The notes under the pieces are model-generated. The model saw only the letters and a list, made by a program, of their open reading frames with translations, was not told the DNA's origin and searched no databases. The position numbers and the translations under genes were made by a program. From an uncultured Nitrospira sp. (GTDB taxonomy: Bacteria; Nitrospirota; Nitrospiria; Nitrospirales; Nitrospiraceae), in contig CABVRV010000019.1 of the NCBI GenBank assembly GCA_902500755.1, positions 1 through 48,371 on the forward strand: a DNA stretch of 48,371 nucleotides. The letters are read 5' to 3'. Positions 43,187 through 48,371 of the stretch are shown piece after piece (positions within the stretch are counted from its first letter, which is position 1; every line of letters begins with the position of its first letter).

Positions 43187-43909
43187 TTAGCCGCCCAATG
43201 TATCGAGAGTTTCCTTGAGGCTCTTGCGAATGCAGGTAAAAATCGGCGTATCACGCAGCGTATAGCGCGAGCCTTCGGTTTCGCGCAGCGCCATCACCAA
43301 GTCCAGAAAATCTTCCGGCTTGTCGCTTTCAAACGCCACCACCCATTCTTGATCGTCGAGTCCGAATGAGTAGGTCGTGTTCAACTTCACCGAGGGGAAT
43401 CGATGACCTACTTCAATATGTTCGTCCATCATGCCTTGCCGAGCCGCCTTCGTCAGCAAAAACCACTCTCGTGTCTTGAGAAACGGATACACGAAGATGT
43501 ACTTGCTTTTCCCTGGGACAACGGTCAACCGTTTACCTTCCTGGCCTGCATGCGAGTGATGATCGACGTACACCGATCGCTTGGTGATTGCCAGATAAGA
43601 ATAGGGGGTCGTGAGATATTGCCCAAGGCCGGAGGCTAGGATCTTGCTGCCCATATCCTGAAACAGATCGAGGTCGTAGCTGATCCGCCAGAGCATGAAG
43701 TCGCAGTCGCCGCGAATACCAATGGTCGAATAGGGAACGACCAATACTTGACCGTTAAAATCTTCAACGGCTCGCAAGAATTCCTGTTTACCCTGTGTGC
43801 GCACGTCCTCCGGGAGGCGACGCCAGGCCGGGTCCACCTTATAAAACACAAAGTTCACATATTGCCGCCGAGGCGCCTGTGCGGCAGGGGGTGTGTCAGG
43901 AGTCGACAT
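43187..43909 (-). CDS. chdC: Coproheme decarboxylase (ChdC/HemQ-type, chlorite dismutase family)
   Basis: This haem enzyme makes haem b from coproheme III in the coproporphyrin-dependent path. Over 240 residues it aligns by eye with HemQ of Gram-positive bacteria: the catalytic-Tyr segment F-V-Y-P (Tyr 141, matching Tyr 147 of Listeria HemQ) and the proximal His in D-E-H-I-E-V-G-H (His 164). The chlorite dismutase-type distal Arg and its local context are not seen, so this is not the chlorite-degrading enzyme. A first 15 residues, Pro/Ala-rich, precede the domain. AAAGGAG stands before the ATG. The rest of the haem pathway is not nearby. Confidence 0.85.
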   Translation of the reverse strand: MSTPDTPPAAQAPRRQYVNFVFYKVDPAWRRLPEDVRTQGKQEFLRAVEDFNGQVLVVPYSTIGIRGDCDFMLWRISYDLDLFQDMGSKILASGLGQYLTTPYSYLAITKRSVYVDHHSHAGQEGKRLTVVPGKSKYIFVYPFLKTREWFLLTKAARQGMMDEHIEVGHRFPSVKLNTTYSFGLDDQEWVVAFESDKPEDFLDLVMALRETEGSRYTLRDTPIFTCIRKSLKETLDTLGG

Positions 43910-44054
43910 TCAAAGCTCCTTTAGTAGATGGAAAATAAACTCTTCTTCATTTTTTTGTTTCGTTTAGCATTTCCCCTTCCGTCTTGTCAACCGGAAGGCG
44001 AGACAGGGACGTGTTCATTGACAGTGGAATGATGGTTCTGTTAGTCGCAATCGC

Positions 44055-44651
44055 ATGAGATCTGTCGGGCATTGGGCTATAGGATTTGTCTCGGCGTTCC
44101 TGGTCAGCATCGGAGATCTCTCGGTAGCAATCGAGGCACACCCATCACACACGCAAATCCAGGCCGCACTCGATCGAGGAGCAAAAGCCGCGGCTCAGCA
44201 TCAGCCGCCCGAGCAGTGGTATGCGCGCTTCGGAGGCAATGAGGATCTGGATTTCGGGGGGTTCCTGGTCACGAAACTCGGTGGTGTGTCCGTGCTGGCA
44301 ACCCACATGGCGCTACGGGGACTTGAACCGAGTGCGGCCGACATTGCGCAATTGGTCGATGCTACGACCATGCTGGTCAGTGCGGTGATCTTCGGGGACA
44401 GGCCTGCCTTTGCCGTGGAGAGTTACATGGTGTTGGATCAAGGAGGACGCGCAATTAAGCCCGTCACCGTACGTGTTGATGGACGAGCCACTCGAACGAC
44501 GGCCTGGCCGGAATCACCAAAATTCACGGCCAAAGTTGTCGCTGCATTCAAGTATGCTGATTTTGATCCGAATGCGCACACGATCATTACCGTGTTTCCC
44601 GCGACCGGAGGAGAGATCCGCTTCGCGGTCAATTTTAGGGAAATCGAATAA
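44055..44651 (+). CDS. Exported hypothetical protein
   Basis: The 198 residues begin with a signal peptide (about 1-28, H-W-A-I-G-F-V-S-A-F-L-V-S-I-G), then a mature part with a G-G-F-L-V-T-K-L-G-G-V-S-V-L-A-T-H segment and a C-terminal beta region with I-T-V-F-P-A-T-G-G-E-I-R-F-A-V. No family is recognised. The C-terminal end is 18 bases before the cinA ATG, so it may be co-transcribed. Periplasmic location is likely. Confidence 0.7.
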   Translation: MRSVGHWAIGFVSAFLVSIGDLSVAIEAHPSHTQIQAALDRGAKAAAQHQPPEQWYARFGGNEDLDFGGFLVTKLGGVSVLATHMALRGLEPSAADIAQLVDATTMLVSAVIFGDRPAFAVESYMVLDQGGRAIKPVTVRVDGRATRTTAWPESPKFTAKVVAAFKYADFDPNAHTIITVFPATGGEIRFAVNFREIE

Positions 44652-44669
44652 TACGTGGGACAGCTGAAC

Positions 44670-45965
44670 ATGCGAAGCTCTGCTTCCTCCGTCCGCAGCC
44701 AGATTGCGGAAACTATTGCAGTCGGTTCAGAACTCCTCGTGGGGGGGCGGTCCGATAGCAATTCACTATTCATCACTGATGCACTTGGCACGATCGGCGT
44801 CGAAGTGCGGTTTAAGTCCATTGTCGGAGACGATCAATCGGACATTGCTCATGTCGTGAAGGCAGCTTGCAGGCGTGCTCGAATCGTCATCATGACCGGA
44901 GGGCTTGGTCCCACAGTGGACGATTGTACTCGGGAGGCGGTTGCGGCCATAACCGGGTTCCGACTCGCTCGCCGCAAGGAAGCGCTTGAGGGAATGAGGG
45001 CACGGTTAGCTCAGTGGGGGCGGATACCGAATACCGGGCAATTGAGGCAGGCATTGATTCCGTCTGGGGCCAGGGTATTGCTCAATCCGGTGGGCTCCGC
45101 CCCGGGCTTTGCCTTGACATGGCGCGGCACGCACATCATCGCGTTACCCGGTGTTCCCGGTGAGATGCGTGCAATGGTTCAGCAGTCAGTCATTCCGTAT
45201 GTGATCACTCAACTCGAAGGTACACCGAGTCAATGTCGGCAACCTCTGACAAGAATGATTTTTCACACATGGGGGATGCCGGAGGCCGATGTCGATGCCA
45301 GATTAATGGGACTTGTACCGATACGGATGCCTGTTGCATTGGGGCTCCTTGCGTCACCGGCCGGCGTGCTCGTGTCGCTGACAACAAAGGGAGAGGGGCG
45401 TTTGAAGGAAGGGGCTCTTGCGGCCCTGGCCGACAAGGTTCGTGGACGACTGGGCGAATGGATCTATGCCGAAGGGCAGGACACGATGGAGCAGGTGGTC
45501 GGCCGATTGCTGTGTGAACAGAAACGGACGGTCGCTGTAGCCGAGTCGTGTACGGGGGGGCTCATAGGACAACGGTTGACACAAGTACCAGGATCGTCTG
45601 AATACGTCGATCGCGCCGCTGTCTGCTACAGCAACCGGGCAAAAATTGAGATGCTCGGAGTTTCGGAAAAGCTTTTGGAGAGTCACGGTGCGGTCAGCCA
45701 AGAAGTGGCTGCGGCGATGGCTAAAGGAATGCGCGAGCGCGCAGGCGTATCGGTGGCCTTGAGTGTAACGGGTATCGCCGGGCCAGGCGGTGCTACAGAC
45801 AACAAACCGATTGGGTTAGTTTATATCGGACTCGACGGAGGTAATGACGACGTCATGACTAAAGAGTTTCGGTTCCACGGCGATCGGTCCGTCATTCGAC
45901 AACGTGCAGCTCAGGCAGCTCTCGATATGCTTCGTCGATGGTTGGTCGGGAGAGGAAGAACATGA
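44670..45965 (+). CDS. cinA: CinA-family nicotinamide-nucleotide amidase/ADP-ribose pyrophosphatase
   Basis: CinA links an N-terminal MoCF-like (COG1058) domain with a C-terminal PncC NMN deamidase domain. The first domain shows A-V-G-S-E-L-L, D-S-N-S, M-T-G-G-L-G-P-T-x-D-D and A-L-P-G-V-P-G-E-M; the second A-E-S-C-T-G-G with its Ser, and V-T-G-I-A-G-P-G-G. ATG 44670 (431 residues) is preferred, with GGGA 9 bases before; GTG 44655 is an alternative. The end overlaps the next gene by 4 bases. It takes part in NAD recycling and has been tied to competence. Confidence 0.93.
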   Translation: MRSSASSVRSQIAETIAVGSELLVGGRSDSNSLFITDALGTIGVEVRFKSIVGDDQSDIAHVVKAACRRARIVIMTGGLGPTVDDCTREAVAAITGFRLARRKEALEGMRARLAQWGRIPNTGQLRQALIPSGARVLLNPVGSAPGFALTWRGTHIIALPGVPGEMRAMVQQSVIPYVITQLEGTPSQCRQPLTRMIFHTWGMPEADVDARLMGLVPIRMPVALGLLASPAGVLVSLTTKGEGRLKEGALAALADKVRGRLGEWIYAEGQDTMEQVVGRLLCEQKRTVAVAESCTGGLIGQRLTQVPGSSEYVDRAAVCYSNRAKIEMLGVSEKLLESHGAVSQEVAAAMAKGMRERAGVSVALSVTGIAGPGGATDNKPIGLVYIGLDGGNDDVMTKEFRFHGDRSVIRQRAAQAALDMLRRWLVGRGRT

Positions 45966-46561
45966 TACGAACCTTCCTTGCCGTCGAGGTCAGCGACCCC
46001 GTCAGAACGGGGATCTCGCAGGTCCAGCATGATCTCAAACAACAGCTCGCAGGGTCTCTCACTAAAGATATCCGCATCGCGTGGGGGCAGCCAAATTCCT
46101 TTCATCTCACGATCAGGTTTCTGGGAGATACAGACAAACAACTCCTCGATCCCATGCGTGAGGCCATGGCCATCGTACGCCGGTCTCACCCAACCATTCA
46201 GATCCCGCTTGATCGACTTCAGGCGTTTCCGAATCTTCAGAAGCCACGGGTGCTTTGGGTGGGACCGTCCGAACAGTGGGGTAAGGGTGACGCAGCACGC
46301 CAGTTAACGGCATTGCATCGGGAGATTGAAGCCTGTTGCCACTCGTTCGGGTTTGCGCCGGACGACAAACTATTTAATCCACATCTGACGCTGGCGAGGA
46401 TCAAAACAGGTGAACGACCGGTGGGACAGTGGTTGGCTCAAAGCGGCGTCTGTGACCAGCCGCTCTCTCTGGGGGAGGTCAGGATTGGGCCTCTCGTGCT
46501 CGTGAAGAGCCACTTGCGCCCAACCGGACCTGTGTATACGAAGCTCTGGGAAGTGGAATAG
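45962..46561 (+). CDS. thpR: RNA 2',3'-cyclic phosphodiesterase (ThpR/LigT)
   Basis: The two H-x-T-x motifs that define the 2H phosphoesterases are F-H-L-T-I-R-F-L-G near residue 48 and F-N-P-H-L-T-L-A-R near 138. The enzyme opens 2',3'-cyclic phosphates on RNA. ATG 45962 overlaps the cinA stop (ATGA) and gives 199 residues, normal for the family. cinA-thpR is a common bacterial pair. It converges on the ankyrin gene 22 bases away. Confidence 0.93.
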   Translation: MIRTFLAVEVSDPVRTGISQVQHDLKQQLAGSLTKDIRIAWGQPNSFHLTIRFLGDTDKQLLDPMREAMAIVRRSHPTIQIPLDRLQAFPNLQKPRVLWVGPSEQWGKGDAARQLTALHREIEACCHSFGFAPDDKLFNPHLTLARIKTGERPVGQWLAQSGVCDQPLSLGEVRIGPLVLVKSHLRPTGPVYTKLWEVE

Positions 46562-46583
46562 GCAGGGCATGGGCAATCTCACA

Positions 46584-47129
46584 TCAGGGTTCGAGGAGCG
46601 GGATGAGCACCGTGTGACCTTGTTTCTCAGCCAGGTCCACCGGCCGTTCGCCAGATGACATCCTCGCGTACTTATTCCCTCCGTGATTGAGCAACAAGGT
46701 GAGGATTTCTTGATCACCGCGATAGGCAGCAACATGCAGCAGCGTCACTCCGCCGACGGAAGGTTGGGCATTTACATCTACTCCTTTGTCTAGGAGGATA
46801 GCTACGATATCCTTGTGCCCTTGTTGCACGGCGCTGAAGAGTGGTGTGATGCCGTCTTGACTCACAGAATTGATCGCGGCTCCTTTCCCCAAAAGCAAGC
46901 GCACGGCATCGCGGTGTCCATGTTTCGCGGCCATGTGGAGCGGTGTCAGGCCGCGCCCGTTCGCTGCGCTCACATTCACACCTTGCGCAAGAAAGGTGTC
47001 CACTCGGAGGAGATTTCCCTCCGCTGCCGCCATTCGGAGGTTCTCTTCAGGCATAGTCGTGCAACTATTCAAGGAAATCAGAGCAAGGGTCCAGATCGCA
47101 CGACTCAGATGTAACCAGACCTGCGTCAT
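46584..47129 (-). CDS. Ankyrin-repeat lipoprotein
   Basis: The N terminus is a lipoprotein leader ending in L-N-S-C. Four or more ankyrin repeats follow: G-L-T-P-L-H-M-A-A-K-H-G-H (about 58-70), G-I-T-P-L-F-S-A-V-Q-Q-G-H, G-V-T-L-L-H-V-A-A-Y-R-G and a last degenerate one. Ankyrin proteins bind partners; here it would do so at the periplasmic face of a membrane. Neither partner nor substrate is known. AGGAG precedes the ATG. Confidence 0.85.
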   Translation of the reverse strand: MTQVWLHLSRAIWTLALISLNSCTTMPEENLRMAAAEGNLLRVDTFLAQGVNVSAANGRGLTPLHMAAKHGHRDAVRLLLGKGAAINSVSQDGITPLFSAVQQGHKDIVAILLDKGVDVNAQPSVGGVTLLHVAAYRGDQEILTLLLNHGGNKYARMSSGERPVDLAEKQGHTVLIPLLEP

Positions 47130-47285
47130 TCCAACTCTCCTAATTCTGCCAGCTATGGTTGTTTGGGATTACGCACCGAGTGAGTTCCGGTGTTCCGTCT
47201 CAACGTTCCATTACACGGCATCACAGCAGTAGATCAATAGGCTGAAGGTAACAATCTGTTGGATCTCGATGAGAGAGACCACGTG

Positions 47286-48356
47286 TTAGAGTGCTAATGC
47301 TGGATAGTCGCTGTAGCCGTCAGGCCCGCCGCCATAGAGTCGATCGAAATGCACTTCGTTGAGTGGGGCCTCTTTCGCGAAGCGTTCGACGAGGTCTGGG
47401 TTGGCGATGTAGGGACGTCCGTAGACGATCGCATCGGCCGCTCCACTTACAACCGTCGATTCGCCGCTCTCACGGGTATGGCTCCCATTGCTCATCACCA
47501 CACCCTGGAAATGTTTGCGGGCGATTGCCAAGATGGCTTGCTCTTCAGGCAGCGCATGATTCTCATGTCGGATTTCGAGAAAGGCAATTTGACGTTGACT
47601 CATTTCCCGCGCCACATGAGTCACCAGCGCGTCAGGTTGACTATCGGCCATGTCGTTAAATGGGACCAACGGCGAGATCCGGACGGCGACATGCCCGGCA
47701 CCCCAGACGCTGATGGCAGCGTCCGCGACCTCCAGCAGAAATCGAGCCCGGTTGGGCACTGAGCCTCCATAGGCATCCGTGCGGACATTCACACCGTCAC
47801 GCAAGAAGTTATCGATGAGATAGCCGTGAGCGCCGTGGATTTGCACTCCGTCAAAGCCAGCCTGTTTGGCGTTCTGGGTCGCGACCCGGAACATCTCCAC
47901 AAACCGCGGGATCTCCTCGGTGCGGAGCGCTCGGGGAACTTCATACGGCTTGGCGCCTTGCGGCGTATGGGTCATCTCATTGCGAATCGCCTTGGCGCTG
48001 CTGGAGACCGGCTGTTCGCCGTCGTTCAGCAACGAATGTGCAGCACGGCCTGGATGCCAGATCTGCATGAAGATCCGGCCGCCCTTGGCATGCACCGCGT
48101 CCGTCACGCGTTTCCAACCGGCCACATGCGAAGGACTGTAAATGCCGCCTTCGCCCATAAACGCACAGGCGTGGGCATCGACCATTGTGCATTCCGTCAT
48201 GATGAGACCACTCGACGCGCGTTGCGAATAGTAGTCGACCATCATGTCGTTGGGGATGTGTGTCGATCCGGCTCGCACACGGGTCAGTGGGGCCATGACG
48301 ATACGGTTCGGCAAGAAAATGTCTCCGGCTTGAAGCGGGGTAAACAATGTGGGCAT
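47286..48356 (-). CDS. Old Yellow Enzyme-family ene-reductase (NemA type)
   Basis: OYE flavoproteins reduce activated C=C or nitro groups with NAD(P)H. Family marks are the start L-F-x-P-L-Q-x-G-x-x-x-L-P-N-R-I-V-M-A-P-L-T-R, W-H-P-G-R-A, the substrate-binding H-G-A-H-G-Y-L-I-D-N-F (His and Asn pair), and R-S-D-x-Y-G-G-like R-T-D-A-Y-G-G-S. At 356 residues it is of NemA length. The gene reaches within 15 bases of the right window edge, so its upstream control region is not seen. Substrate is unknown. Confidence 0.94.
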   Translation of the reverse strand: MPTLFTPLQAGDIFLPNRIVMAPLTRVRAGSTHIPNDMMVDYYSQRASSGLIMTECTMVDAHACAFMGEGGIYSPSHVAGWKRVTDAVHAKGGRIFMQIWHPGRAAHSLLNDGEQPVSSSAKAIRNEMTHTPQGAKPYEVPRALRTEEIPRFVEMFRVATQNAKQAGFDGVQIHGAHGYLIDNFLRDGVNVRTDAYGGSVPNRARFLLEVADAAISVWGAGHVAVRISPLVPFNDMADSQPDALVTHVAREMSQRQIAFLEIRHENHALPEEQAILAIARKHFQGVVMSNGSHTRESGESTVVSGAADAIVYGRPYIANPDLVERFAKEAPLNEVHFDRLYGGGPDGYSDYPALAL

Positions 48357-48371
48357 TAGGTGTCCTTTGAG

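Overview
The window reads as ordinary chromosome of a moderately G+C-rich Gram-negative-type bacterium. I infer a Nitrospira-like member of the Nitrospirota from the mix of genes: two DUF3391/HD-GYP proteins, ClpC together with TatC and many lipoproteins, a coproheme-decarboxylase-type chlorite dismutase homologue, a ferredoxin-NADP reductase-like flavoprotein, and hypothetical proteins I cannot place in any wide family. No 16S rRNA or diagnostic pathway gene is present, so the lineage is inference. There is no prophage, insertion sequence, CRISPR array or rRNA operon.

Layout. 1-1850: gene-poor edge with the tail of an unknown gene, a frameshifted lipoprotein remnant and a 57-residue zinc-ribbon protein. 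1848-10300: an HD-GYP gene on the minus strand, divergent from a long plus-strand run: radA, a LolB/DUF4292-type lipoprotein, tsaB, rimI, a DUF465 protein, tatC, a secreted beta-propeller, a cyclophilin and a lipoprotein. 10300-13750: a dolichol-phosphate-mannose-synthase-like glycosyltransferase and NAD kinase on the minus strand, flanking an FAD oxidoreductase. 13994-23980: clpC with a clear terminator, then tsaD, hflX, nth, yicC, gmk, rpoZ, coaBC and a TPR gene, many overlapping by 4 bases. 23990-27110: aroQ-efp-accB-accC behind a good sigma-70-type promoter. 27308-30567: a MacA/MacB-type exporter with separate ATPase and permease genes.

30595-34419 is a minus-strand run, comF, fmdB, an excisionase-like HTH gene, mraZ, rusA and a second HD-GYP gene. 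It has a near-consensus promoter inside and an mraZ outside any cell-wall cluster. 34551-39238 holds a YbbA/YbbP-like ABC exporter. Its ATPase and its 870-residue permease genes are separated by a class 1A dihydroorotate dehydrogenase and an opposed LuxR-type regulator. 39274-48356: a DUF3703 gene, an elongator tRNA-Met, an SDR oxidoreductase, an exported OB-fold protein that looks leaderless, two unplaced hypothetical proteins, the ChdC/HemQ-type haem enzyme, a secreted hypothetical protein with cinA and thpR, an ankyrin lipoprotein and an Old Yellow Enzyme.

Most of the content is housekeeping: t6A tRNA modification (tsaB, tsaD), nucleotide and cofactor synthesis (gmk, coaBC, nadK, pyrD), fatty-acid initiation (accBC), DNA repair (radA, nth, rusA), protein quality control and export (clpC, tatC), and envelope exporters. 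The less expected parts are the mraZ-rusA-HD-GYP run, the interrupted ABC exporter, the hflX start region and the leaderless OB-fold gene. I found no convincing wholly new system; these are the best places to look.
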